NCBI GenBank assembly: GCA_947304065.1
Contig: CAMZAI010000002.1
Location: 1 to 35,825, forward strand
Length of the DNA: 35,825 bases
Source: an uncultured Clostridia bacterium
Lineage (GTDB): Bacteria; Bacillota; Clostridia; Lachnospirales; Lachnospiraceae
Direction: 5' to 3'
Shown here: positions 24,890 through 34,168 of the stretch, piece after piece
Numbering within the stretch: position 1 is the stretch's first letter
Layout of the letters: the number at the start of each line of letters is the position of its first letter
Position numbers and translations under genes: made by a program
The notes under the pieces: generated by a model
Database searches by the model: none
Seen by the model: the letters and a program-made list of their open reading frames with translations, nothing else
Told to the model about the DNA's origin: nothing

Positions 24890-24989
24890 ACATCATTGTT
24901 TATACCCGAATGGGGCGAGACCGTAAGGCCCCACCCCGTCCGGACATCAAAGAACCCTCAAAACCGGATCCTCTGTATTATTTCAAGCA

Positions 24990-26924
<1,935 letters not shown>

Positions 26925-26977
26925 TCAATATATTTCACCGGAGCCATTTTACGGCTCCTGCTGAACTTACAGGTCAA

Positions 26978-27643
26978 TTAGTTGGCTACCTTTACCATCG
27001 AGTGTCTTACGACGCTGTCGCGGTACATATAGCCCTTCTGGAGCTCTTCGCTGACCGTGTTCTCACCGAACTCGTCATTCTCCTCATGCATTACCGCATT
27101 GTGGAGATTCGGATCGAATTCCTTTCCTACCGCCTCGATAGGCTTAACTCCGGCCTCCTCGAGCGACGACATCAGCTGCCTGTATACCTTATCCATGCCC
27201 TGAACGAAAGGATCGTCCTTCTTATCCTCGGGAACGCTTGCGAGTCCGCGCTCAAAGTTGTCTATGGTCGGGAGTATCTTCTCAACGATGCTCTTCGCGC
27301 CGACCTCAAACATCTGGGCCTTCTCTTTATCGTTTCTCTTGCGGAAATTATCGAACTCCGCGAGATTCCTCAAAAGTCTGTCGTTAAGTTCCTCAACCTT
27401 GCCGGTGAGCTCCTCGATCTTTACATCCTTCTTGTCTTTCTTGTCCTTTTTCGTGAACAATGAGACCTTTTTCTTTTCCTCCGAGCCTTCCTCAGCCTCT
27501 TCGCCTTCGTCTCCGATCGGGATCTCTTCTCCCGCGTCTTCTTCGAGGACTTCCTCAGCGGCCTCGTCTTCCGCCTTCTCAGCGGCTTCCTCGGCAGCCT
27601 TGCGAATGGCTTCCTTGATAAGCTCTTCCTTTACGTCTGACAT
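26978..27643 (-). CDS. grpE: Nucleotide exchange factor GrpE
   Basis: A 221-residue DnaK co-chaperone. The N-terminal 70 residues are very acidic (Glu-rich), then a Lys-rich patch (KKDKKDKKDVK). The long coiled-coil follows (EELTGKVEELNDRLLRNLAEFDNFRKRNDKEKAQ) and the conserved core includes ILPTIDNFERGL, GMDKVYRQLMSSLEEAGV, IEAVGKEFDPNLHNAVMHEEN and VSEELQKGYMYRDSVVRHSMVKV. It follows hrcA by 20 bases. Confidence 0.96.
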   Translation of the reverse strand: MSDVKEELIKEAIRKAAEEAAEKAEDEAAEEVLEEDAGEEIPIGDEGEEAEEGSEEKKKVSLFTKKDKKDKKDVKIEELTGKVEELNDRLLRNLAEFDNFRKRNDKEKAQMFEVGAKSIVEKILPTIDNFERGLASVPEDKKDDPFVQGMDKVYRQLMSSLEEAGVKPIEAVGKEFDPNLHNAVMHEENDEFGENTVSEELQKGYMYRDSVVRHSMVKVAN

Positions 27644-27663
27644 CTTGCATCCCTTCCTGTTTA

Positions 27664-28710
27664 CTACTTGTTTTTGAATATCGAATCGAGATCGTTCATC
27701 AGATTCTTAAGAGTCGCGACAACCTTCTCATAGTCCATTCTCTTCGGTCCGATGATGCCGACCTTGCCGTAAACGCCCTCATCCATCCTGTAGGTGGCGG
27801 TGACAACGGAGCAATCCTTCATCGAGTCGATCGGGGTCTCGCCTCCGATATAGACCTGAATGTCGTTCTTCGGCTCGTCGTCATGCCCGCTGCCATCCAG
27901 CTTATTATCTATCAGCTCCGCGAGCTCCTGCTTATCCTCGAGCGTGAACAGAAGGTTCTGCGCCGTCGCGGTATCGGTGAGCTCCGGATACTTGAAAAGA
28001 TTCGTGGCACCGCTCGTATAGACCTGTATCTGGCCTTCCTCTTCCATCGAATTCGCAACCGCGTCGAGAATGTCTCCGACCAGGGATGTATGCTCGCCGG
28101 CCTGCTCCTTCATCTTCTGGACGATGCCGATATTTATCTCTTCGAGATCAAGTCCCACAAGGAATGTGTTCAGGATCAGGTTAAGCTTCAGAACCACATC
28201 CTTCTCAACAGGTTCGCTCACGGGAATGATCTTGTTCTTCGGGATATTGCCCTCAAGAAGGATAACCGCGAGTATGTGGGTGGGATCGACCTCGGTAAGC
28301 TGTATGAACTTTACCTTACGGCTTCTGTATTTCGGCGTGGTGATCATGGTCGCGTAGTTCGTATTGACCGCGAGGAGCTTAACAACCTGCTGGAGAAGTG
28401 TCTCGATCCTGTCGGACTTCTCCGTGAGCTGGTCGCGCATCGTGTTAACCTCTTCGACCTTCTCTTCCATCATCGTATCGACATAAAGACGATACCCCTT
28501 ATCCGTCGGAATACGTCCCGCGGAAGTATGGGGCTGGATCAGATAACCGAGCTCCTCAAGGTCCGCCATCTCGTTACGGATGGTAGCCGAGCTGAGGCTC
28601 AGGTCGGTGTACTTGGAGATCGTGCGCGAACCTACCGGCTCACCCGTCTCCAGGTAATTCCTGATGATAGCCTGAAGTATCTTCACTTTTCGATCATCGA
28701 GCTGCTCCAT
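27664..28710 (-). CDS. hrcA: Heat-inducible transcription repressor HrcA
   Basis: A 348-residue repressor of class I heat-shock genes. The N-terminal winged helix shows RKVKILQAIIRNYLETGEPVGSRTIS and LSLSSATIRNEMADLEELGYLIQPHTSAGRIPTDKGYR; the C-terminal part has the GAF-like dimerisation region with VYIGGE and VGIIGPKRMDYEKVVATL. HrcA binds CIRCE and needs GroEL or similar folding help in known systems. It is the first gene of its own regulated operon, 50 bases downstream of a perfect CIRCE site, hence autoregulated. Confidence 0.97.
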   Translation of the reverse strand: MEQLDDRKVKILQAIIRNYLETGEPVGSRTISKYTDLSLSSATIRNEMADLEELGYLIQPHTSAGRIPTDKGYRLYVDTMMEEKVEEVNTMRDQLTEKSDRIETLLQQVVKLLAVNTNYATMITTPKYRSRKVKFIQLTEVDPTHILAVILLEGNIPKNKIIPVSEPVEKDVVLKLNLILNTFLVGLDLEEINIGIVQKMKEQAGEHTSLVGDILDAVANSMEEEGQIQVYTSGATNLFKYPELTDTATAQNLLFTLEDKQELAELIDNKLDGSGHDDEPKNDIQVYIGGETPIDSMKDCSVVTATYRMDEGVYGKVGIIGPKRMDYEKVVATLKNLMNDLDSIFKNK

Positions 28711-28760
28711 CTTTAATCTCCCGCAATACTAAGCCAAATTAAGATCTCCGCTTCCGGTTG

Positions 28761-28787
28761 TTAGCACTCAATCAGTAGGAGTGCTAA
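28761..28787 (-). promoter_or_regulatory. CIRCE operator (HrcA binding site)
   Basis: TTAGCACTC-N9-GAGTGCTAA, a perfect match to the consensus, immediately downstream of the predicted transcription start of hrcA. HrcA bound here blocks the operon. Confidence 0.97.
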
Positions 28788-28798
28788 TACCCTATAAC

Positions 28799-28827
28799 AA
28801 TATACCTCTACCCGTTTTTATTGTCAA
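28799..28827 (-). promoter_or_regulatory. Sigma-A promoter of the hrcA-grpE-dnaK-dnaJ operon
   Basis: Minus strand -35 TTGACA (28822-28827), a 17-nt spacer and -10 TATATT (28799-28804). The start near 28792 places CIRCE at about +5 to +31. Confidence 0.85.
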
Positions 28828-28849
28828 CATTGAAAATATAAAAAAAATG

Positions 28850-28881
28850 TAAAAAGAAAACGGGCCTTAATGACCCGTTTT
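28850..28881 (-). terminator. Terminator between the Feo-associated gene and hrcA promoter
   Basis: AAAACGGG pairs with CCCGTTTT (28857-28864 with 28874-28881) around a 9-nt loop. The minus strand continues CTTTTTAC and then a run of eight T; the plus strand also continues with T's, so it may work both ways. It insulates the heat-shock promoter from transcription coming from pgmB. Confidence 0.85.
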
Positions 28882-28894
28882 TATCAGTATAAAG

Positions 28895-29068
28895 TTACTG
28901 TTTGTAATGGCATTTCCCGCTCATTGCACAAGTGCCGCAATCGCAGCCGCAGGAAGCTTTTCCGCTTCTCTTATCCTTTACCATCTTCCTGACAATAAGG
29001 AAAACCACTGCTATCAGCACCAGCGATATAATTATCGTAGCTGCATTGGCCGAGATCCATTCCAACAT
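28895..29068 (-). CDS. FeoB-associated cysteine-rich membrane protein, 57 aa
   Basis: A small gene starting ATG at 29068 with AAAGGA 8 bases upstream and ending TAA at 28895. The product has one membrane helix (about residues 11-27, TIIISLVLIAVVFLIVR), a basic stretch KMVKDKR, and a Cys-rich tail CGCDCGTCAMSGKC (five cysteines). This matches the PF12669-type proteins usually found beside feoB, where they are thought to assist ferrous iron handling. Here no feoA or feoB is within the window; pgmB lies 44 bases upstream and may be cotranscribed. Confidence 0.85.
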   Translation of the reverse strand: MLEWISANAATIIISLVLIAVVFLIVRKMVKDKRSGKASCGCDCGTCAMSGKCHYKQ

Positions 29069-29112
29069 GACCGTATTCCTTTCTGTAATTCAGCTCGGAG
29101 AAAAACACTCTG

Positions 29113-29745
29113 TCAGATAATGCTCAGCAATTCACCTATATTTCCTATCTTCGCGTCTGCCTTTTCATACGATGCGGCATCTCCGATACCAATGCTGTAA
29201 AAGCCTCCTGCGTTGGCTGAATCTATGCCGGCAACCGCGTCTTCCACCACGGCGCATGCCTGGGGTGAAAGGCCGAGATAATCGGCTCCCTTTAAAAACA
29301 CTTCGGGATCGGGTTTGGACTTTGTAATATTTGTCCCGTCAGAAACCGCATCAAAATACTCTGCCAGCCCGGTCAGCTTCAATATAAGCTTTGCGTTTTT
29401 GCTCGAACTGCCTACCGCTGTCTTTATCCCGCGCCTTTTCAGCTTGATCAGCGTGTCTCGCACATCCTGCGTCACTGCTTCAGGCGTAAGCGACCGCAGC
29501 AGCGATACATAACGGTCGTTTTTCCGCTCCGCAAGGTTCTGCTTCTCTTCTTCGGTAAGAGAAAGATTACCGAGCCCCAGAATTATATCGAGCGAAGCCA
29601 TGCGGGAAACCCCGCGTAAAAGATTATTCTCTTTGCGTCCGAACGGAATCCCCAGTTCATCGGCGATCGACTTCCATGCCGTATAGTGCATCTCGTCGGT
29701 CGAGATCAGAACGCCGTCCAGGTCAAAGATAATACCCTGTTTCAT
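29113..29745 (-). CDS. pgmB: Beta-phosphoglucomutase
   Basis: A HAD-superfamily enzyme of 210 residues interconverting beta-glucose 1-phosphate and glucose 6-phosphate. The nucleophile motif is IIFDLDGVLISTDEMHY with the DGVL signature, then the cap with LRGVSRMASLDIIL, AVGSSSKNAKLIL, the Lys motif KSKPDPEVFLKGADYLG and VVEDAVAGIDSANAGG. It follows lacI by 9 bases. Its natural partner, an inverting GH65 disaccharide phosphorylase that yields beta-glucose 1-phosphate, is encoded at the right edge of the window, which supports the specific assignment. Confidence 0.9.
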   Translation of the reverse strand: MKQGIIFDLDGVLISTDEMHYTAWKSIADELGIPFGRKENNLLRGVSRMASLDIILGLGNLSLTEEEKQNLAERKNDRYVSLLRSLTPEAVTQDVRDTLIKLKRRGIKTAVGSSSKNAKLILKLTGLAEYFDAVSDGTNITKSKPDPEVFLKGADYLGLSPQACAVVEDAVAGIDSANAGGFYSIGIGDAASYEKADAKIGNIGELLSII

Positions 29746-29754
29746 ACGTAATCC

Positions 29755-30774
29755 TCACTGTCTGTTTAGATTACGAACGCTTTCCCTTTCTACAAGACTG
29801 ACCGGAAGAATGATCGACTTCTGCTCCACCGTTTCATGGCGGAACTGGGACAGCAGCATATCCACCGCAAGATAGCCCTTCTGTTCGGCATCCTGATGGA
29901 TCGTTGTAAGTCCCGGATTTGTCAGCTGGCACAGATAGTTATCATCAAATCCGATGATCGATTTATCTCTGGGAACAAGAACTCCCTTCTCCCTTAAACC
30001 TGTCATGATGCCGGCTGCCAGTATATCCGCGGAAGCAAAGACTCCGGTGATCTCCGGTTTTGAAGCCAGATAATGTCCGAGTTTCTTACCCTCCGGAATG
30101 AATATCTCCTGCGTAAAAACAAGCGATGCGTCAAACGGTATACTGTATTCGGCAAGCGCCCTTTTGTATCCGTTGAGACGTTTTTCTACAACTCCGCCCT
30201 CACGGATCGTAGGCGATGCAAAGGCTATGACCTTATGCCCGTTCTCAAGCAGATGCCTGGTCGCTATATAACCGCCTTTTTCATCTTCGAGTCCGATATT
30301 AAATATATCCTTATCGTCCAGATAACTGTCGATCAGTACAAACGGTATTCCAAGATTCTTTACGCCTTCAAAGAAATCGTCGGCAAACACACCCGTCAGG
30401 ATCACACCGGACAGTTTCCAGCTGCGGCGCAGCGATTCAAGCGCCTGCGCATCCTCAACCGACCGTATCATTAAGAAATAGCCCTCTTCGCGGGTTCTGA
30501 ACTCAATCCCCTCAACAAACGACCCCTGGAACGGATCGCTCATCGTGCTTCCCACATTCGTCGGGGTAATATGCGATATTACCCCGATGATATATGATTC
30601 GTCGTTGACCAGTGTTCTCGCCGTCATGCTCGGGACATAGTGCTCCCGTTCAATGATAGAGCGGATCCTGTTGACCAGCTCGGGTGAAACCCTGCTGGAC
30701 CGATTGTGTACAACATTCGAAACGGTCGTGATGCTCACACCCGCTTCGGTTGCGATATCCTTCAAAGTGACCAT
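29755..30774 (-). CDS. LacI-family transcriptional regulator
   Basis: A 339-residue regulator. The N-terminal HTH is TLKDIATEAGVSITTVSNVV, and the hinge helix region is YVPSMTARTL. The periplasmic-binding-protein-like sensor domain covers about 60-335 (IGVISHITP, GVILTGVFADD, FDDNYLCQLTNPGLTTIHQ). It is the first gene of a lacI-pgmB pair and lies next to the lipoprotein gene. The two perfect palindromes GTTTAACGTTAAAC near 32460 and 32601, with the central CG typical of LacI-family operators, are its likely sites; no copy is seen upstream of lacI itself. The effector is unknown, presumably a sugar of the local pathway. Confidence 0.9.
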   Translation of the reverse strand: MVTLKDIATEAGVSITTVSNVVHNRSSRVSPELVNRIRSIIEREHYVPSMTARTLVNDESYIIGVISHITPTNVGSTMSDPFQGSFVEGIEFRTREEGYFLMIRSVEDAQALESLRRSWKLSGVILTGVFADDFFEGVKNLGIPFVLIDSYLDDKDIFNIGLEDEKGGYIATRHLLENGHKVIAFASPTIREGGVVEKRLNGYKRALAEYSIPFDASLVFTQEIFIPEGKKLGHYLASKPEITGVFASADILAAGIMTGLREKGVLVPRDKSIIGFDDNYLCQLTNPGLTTIHQDAEQKGYLAVDMLLSQFRHETVEQKSIILPVSLVERESVRNLNRQ

Positions 30775-30803
30775 GCCTTTTTACTCCCTTATTTCTCGGC
30801 TAA

Positions 30804-30833
30804 AGAGTACCATTTTTTCAAGTCTCATTTCAA
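30804..30833 (-). promoter_or_regulatory. Weak promoter candidate for lacI-pgmB
   Basis: Minus strand TTGAAA (30828-30833), an 18-nt spacer and TACTCT (30804-30809) preceded by TGG. A GACTTGAAA motif occurs twice here, 13 bases apart. GGGAG lies about 9-10 bases before the ATG at 30774. Read-through from the lipoprotein gene is also possible, as no terminator is evident after it. Confidence 0.35.
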
Positions 30834-30865
30834 GTCTTTTTGTTCAATTCTTTAGTTTTTCATAT

Positions 30866-30879
30866 GGAAAACGTTCGCA
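30866..30879 (+). promoter_or_regulatory. cre-like box (CcpA-type operator)
   Basis: GGAAAACGTTCGCA matches the TGWAANCGNTNNCA catabolite-responsive element at 13 of 14 positions, the first base being the mismatch. It lies between the lipoprotein stop and lacI, about 33 bases upstream of the weak lacI promoter candidate. No ccpA gene is in the window. Confidence 0.4.
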
Positions 30880-30892
30880 TTAAGCCGGTTGA

Positions 30893-32401
30893 TCAATTAA
30901 GACCTGCAACAAAATCCTTTATAGGAAGATCTCCGGGCTTTCCTGTTTCGTCAAGTGTAATGCCTGCCATTACATCCTCTGCGTTAATGGGCGCTACAGG
31001 CTCAGCAAAGCCGATCTCGTCGATCCAGATCACACAGGATGCAAATGCACGGATATGCAATGCATTTGTCATTCCGGGGAATCCCGACGCCTCAAGGTCG
31101 ATCACAAGATCCTGCCAGTCGGTCGTGATAGCCGGGTGGCTGCCGTCCGCGAGCACAAGATCCGAGAAACGTGCAGCATAGAACTTAGCGTCTTCGGGAT
31201 GCCAGTCCATGATAAGCTTGTTCTCTTCGCCGCCTTCGGCACCCTTTACGCGGATCACCAGATACTTGCAGTAGGAAACACCCTCGAGTGCCCACATATT
31301 AACGGCTTCACCCCAGTTGCCCATCCAGTCGCCGGCATGTGCATAATAATCGTCCTCGGTCTCATAATCCTCGGGATCGTATTTCTTGGGACGGTAATCG
31401 AGCTTGATCGCGCCGTCTTCGTTCTTTCCGCGAAGGTTTGCCCAGTTGTCCCACCAGATATTAACACCGTTAGGTCCGAGTTCAGGCTTGTTATCGGGAT
31501 CACGGTCATCAAAATTATCCCAGAGGTAAGCAATCTCTACACTTGCAGTATCAGTAACGCCAAGGTACTCCCTGATGGGAAGATCGCCGGGTTTGCCGGA
31601 TTCTGGTACGGTAAAGCCGGCAATGATCGTATCTGCGCTTGTTGCATCGATAGGCGCAATAGGCTCTGAGAACACAAGCTCATCAAGCCAGATCACGCAT
31701 GCTTCAAATGCGCGGATATGAAGAGCATTTGTCATTCCGGGGAAACCTGAAGCTTCAAGGTCAATAACAAGATCCTGCCACTCGGTGGTGATCACGGGAT
31801 GGCTGCCGTCAGCAAGAACAAGATCCGAGAAACGTGCGGCATAGAATCTGCTGTCCTCAGGATGCCAGTCCATGATGAGCGATGACTCTTCACCGCCTTC
31901 GGCGCCCTTAATGCGAATAGTCAGATATTTGCAGTAGGAAATACCCTCAAGCGACCACATATCGATCGCCTCGCCCCAGTTTCCCATCCAGTCTGCCGCA
32001 TGTGCAAAATAATCATCAAGAGATTCAAAGTCCTCAGGATCAAAATCCTTGGGACGATAATCAAGCTTAACAGCTCCGTCCTCATTCTTCGCACGAAGGT
32101 TAGCCCAGTTGTCCCACCAGATCGATGCGCCGTTGGCTGCAGTATCAGGCTTTACATTAGGGTCACGGTCGTCAAAGTTGTCCCAGAGGAAAGTTGAGGG
32201 AGCATCGGCCACAACGGGTGTTGAAGGCTCAGTGATATCAACCGTAGGTTCTTTAGCAGGTTCCTTGGTAGGCTCTTTCGTTTCGGGAGCCTGTGTCGTT
32301 GAACCTGTTGACTGAGGCTGCTCAGTTTCTGTCTTCTGACCGCATGCAGTCAGCGATAAGATCATAATTACTGTCAGCGCAAATGCGAGTAACTTTTTCA
32401 T
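30893..32401 (-). CDS. Surface lipoprotein with two near-identical tandem modules
   Basis: 502 residues: signal peptide with lipobox LSLTAC (C20), a Thr/Pro/Glu/Lys-rich linker (21-69), then module 1 (about 71-280) and module 2 (about 292-497). Both modules begin with LWDNFDDRDP, share WWDNWANLR.KNEDGA, YAHA/FAHA..DWMGNWGEA, KGAEGGEE, LIMDWHPED, FYAARFSDLVLADGSHP and DLEASGFPGMTNALHIRAF, and close with GKPGDLPI; about four of five aligned core residues are identical. Rich in Trp, Tyr and Asp, the modules look like beta-sandwich carbohydrate-binding domains, but I recognise no named family. Gene divergent from the hydrolase operon under what seems to be the same operator. GGAGGAG precedes the ATG. 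Confidence 0.8.
   Translation of the reverse strand: MKKLLAFALTVIMILSLTACGQKTETEQPQSTGSTTQAPETKEPTKEPAKEPTVDITEPSTPVVADAPSTFLWDNFDDRDPNVKPDTAANGASIWWDNWANLRAKNEDGAVKLDYRPKDFDPEDFESLDDYFAHAADWMGNWGEAIDMWSLEGISYCKYLTIRIKGAEGGEESSLIMDWHPEDSRFYAARFSDLVLADGSHPVITTEWQDLVIDLEASGFPGMTNALHIRAFEACVIWLDELVFSEPIAPIDATSADTIIAGFTVPESGKPGDLPIREYLGVTDTASVEIAYLWDNFDDRDPDNKPELGPNGVNIWWDNWANLRGKNEDGAIKLDYRPKKYDPEDYETEDDYYAHAGDWMGNWGEAVNMWALEGVSYCKYLVIRVKGAEGGEENKLIMDWHPEDAKFYAARFSDLVLADGSHPAITTDWQDLVIDLEASGFPGMTNALHIRAFASCVIWIDEIGFAEPVAPINAEDVMAGITLDETGKPGDLPIKDFVAGLN
30911..32191 (-). repeat. Tandem intragenic duplication in the lipoprotein gene
   Basis: The two copies cover about 31562-32191 and 30911-31528, a period of about 663 bases (221 codons). 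Long DNA stretches are almost identical, for example around 31060-31100 and 31723-31763, indicating a recent or homogenised duplication. Confidence 0.85.
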
Positions 32402-32458
32402 ACTTCTCCTCCATAAATAAGTGTTTTGTGATCAAAAAAGTGATTGGTTTTTCAATAG

Positions 32459-32472
32459 GTTTAACGTTAAAC
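32459..32472. promoter_or_regulatory. LacI-type operator O1 (lipoprotein promoter)
   Basis: GTTTAACGTTAAAC is a perfect 14-bp palindrome with a central CG. It covers about +7 to +20 of the predicted lipoprotein transcript, a position suited to blocking initiation or early elongation. Same sequence as O2, 142 bp away. Confidence 0.8.
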
Positions 32473-32485
32473 TTGTTGTGATTTC

Positions 32486-32515
32486 ATTATATCATCGCAT
32501 TTTTTTAATTGTCAA
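32486..32515 (-). promoter_or_regulatory. Sigma-A promoter of the lipoprotein gene
   Basis: Minus strand TTGACA (32510-32515), an 18-nt spacer and TATAAT (32486-32491), both hexamers perfect; the start is near 32479, directly followed by operator O1. Confidence 0.85.
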
Positions 32516-32558
32516 GCCTGATTTTGGTCAAAAAAGTGCTAAAAAACGTTTTTTTCGC

Positions 32559-32587
32559 TTGCTCGGAAGCCATTCTGAGTGTATAAT
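32559..32587 (+). promoter_or_regulatory. Promoter of the beta-helix hydrolase operon
   Basis: TTGCTC (32559-32564), a 17-nt spacer and TATAAT (32582-32587); the start is near 32594. Operator O2 begins 7 bases downstream. AAAGGGG precedes the ATG at 32643. Confidence 0.7.
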
Positions 32588-32600
32588 CTTTTCAAGATGA

Positions 32601-32614
32601 GTTTAACGTTAAAC
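32601..32614. promoter_or_regulatory. LacI-type operator O2 (hydrolase promoter)
   Basis: GTTTAACGTTAAAC, identical to O1 and extendable to a 16-bp palindrome (A...T), at about +7 to +20 of the plus-strand transcript. Confidence 0.8.
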
Positions 32615-32642
32615 TTTTGACAAATCCGAAAGGGGTATTACA

Positions 32643-34157
32643 ATGAAAATAAGGATGGCATTATATGCCAAAACAATCATACTAAGCATTGCCGCTGTGC
32701 TGCTTCTGTCGTTTTCGATCTTCATGTTCGTCTCGCCGAAAGCTCCGCGGCTGCATCCCAAAAGTACAGGCGGTGAAAGCGAAACGAAACTCATATTATA
32801 TGAAGGACCAAAAACCATGACCTCCTCTCAGAACGTCCGTGTCAGTGCAAACGGTCACGAACTCTTTGTTTACGATGTTATGGTCAATCACAAGCATATA
32901 TGGGACGCCAATACAGTACCTGCTGACACTCCGGTCACCTATTTTGATTTTGAAGGTACCGTAGAACTCGATCTTACTGCCCCGGGCCTCAGCGATCAGG
33001 TCACGATTGCTTCGGTATTACCGACCTCATGCGGTATCATTCCTGTTATCGAAGACGGACATGTACGCTTTACGATCACGCAGCCCGGTCAGTACACTGT
33101 CGTTTACAATAATAATGTAAACAAAGCGACACATATCTTCGCCAACGCTCCGGAGACCGACGTTCCTTCCCCCGATGATCCAAATGTCTATTACATAGGT
33201 CCCGGTGAATGGACTATGGACGCGATCACCTTAACGGACGGCCAGACGCTTTATCTCTCAGGCGGAGCTGTTCTGCATTCCGTTGTTTCTGTTAGCAATG
33301 CCAAAAATGTCAGAATCTGCGGCCGCGGAATGATAGACGGTTCCGACTATCCCGCATGGAATCAGCCCGGCGCCTATGCGCGTGTTCCGATTGATCTGAA
33401 TCATGCTAAGGATGTCACGGTTGAGGGCATCTCGATCGTTAACTCCAACTGCTGGAATTTCAATTCCTTTGCATCGCAGCGTGTAAATATTAACAATGTC
33501 AAGATCATTTCCGGAAGACAGAACGGTGACGGCTTTACGTTCCAATCCTGTACCGACCATCTCGTGACGAACAGTTTCGCCCGTACCTGGGACGACTCGC
33601 TTGTCGTAAAGAACTACTCTTCTTCATCAAAGGGAATAACCTTCCGCGGTGTTCAGATTTGGACCGATCTTGCGCAGTCGATGGAGATCGGCTACGAAAC
33701 CGATAAGGGCATGACTCTTGACCCTGAGATCAGCGATGTTACGTTCGAAGACATAACCGTTCTCTATAACTTCCATAAACCGGTCATCAGCATCCACAAC
33801 AGTGACGACGCCTTTGTGCACGATGTCGTTTATCGCAACATCACTGTCGAGAACGCGTTCATGCAGGGCGATAACGGAAGCAATAAGGAACTCATAGAGA
33901 TGTCGCTTCAGAAATCCGGCTGGTCTACGGTGCGCGATGAATACGGAACGATAGACAATATCCTGATCGACGGACTGAACGTAATGAATACTGCCGACGG
34001 TAAGGTCCCCGCCTCCAGATTCGCGGGGCAGAGCGATGAATATCGCATCACAAACGTTACAATGAAAAACATCACTGTCCTCGGAGAAAAGATATCCGAT
34101 CTGAAAGCCATGAAGGCTTCGGTCAATGATTTCTGTGACGGAATAACGGTAGAATAA
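32643..34157 (+). CDS. Secreted or membrane-anchored right-handed beta-helix glycoside hydrolase, GH28-like
   Basis: 504 residues: a signal peptide or anchor (10-30), an Ig-like N-terminal domain (about 60-170), then YYIGPGEW...LTDGQTLYLSGGAVL and parallel beta-helix coils (220-490) with repeated VTVEGISIVNS- and VTFEDITV-type strands. The motif QNGDGF puts an Asp at 296 and RTWDDSLVVKN puts Asp pairs at 317-318; the spacing of 21 and 22 is that of the catalytic Asp triad of GH28 polygalacturonase. The GH28 His (GHG) and RIK motifs are not evident (the region reads QSMEIGYE), so the substrate may differ from pectin. GH49-like folds are an alternative. It forms an operon with the next gene. 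Confidence 0.72.
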   Translation: MKIRMALYAKTIILSIAAVLLLSFSIFMFVSPKAPRLHPKSTGGESETKLILYEGPKTMTSSQNVRVSANGHELFVYDVMVNHKHIWDANTVPADTPVTYFDFEGTVELDLTAPGLSDQVTIASVLPTSCGIIPVIEDGHVRFTITQPGQYTVVYNNNVNKATHIFANAPETDVPSPDDPNVYYIGPGEWTMDAITLTDGQTLYLSGGAVLHSVVSVSNAKNVRICGRGMIDGSDYPAWNQPGAYARVPIDLNHAKDVTVEGISIVNSNCWNFNSFASQRVNINNVKIISGRQNGDGFTFQSCTDHLVTNSFARTWDDSLVVKNYSSSSKGITFRGVQIWTDLAQSMEIGYETDKGMTLDPEISDVTFEDITVLYNFHKPVISIHNSDDAFVHDVVYRNITVENAFMQGDNGSNKELIEMSLQKSGWSTVRDEYGTIDNILIDGLNVMNTADGKVPASRFAGQSDEYRITNVTMKNITVLGEKISDLKAMKASVNDFCDGITVE

Positions 34158-34168
34158 GGAGGACAGTC

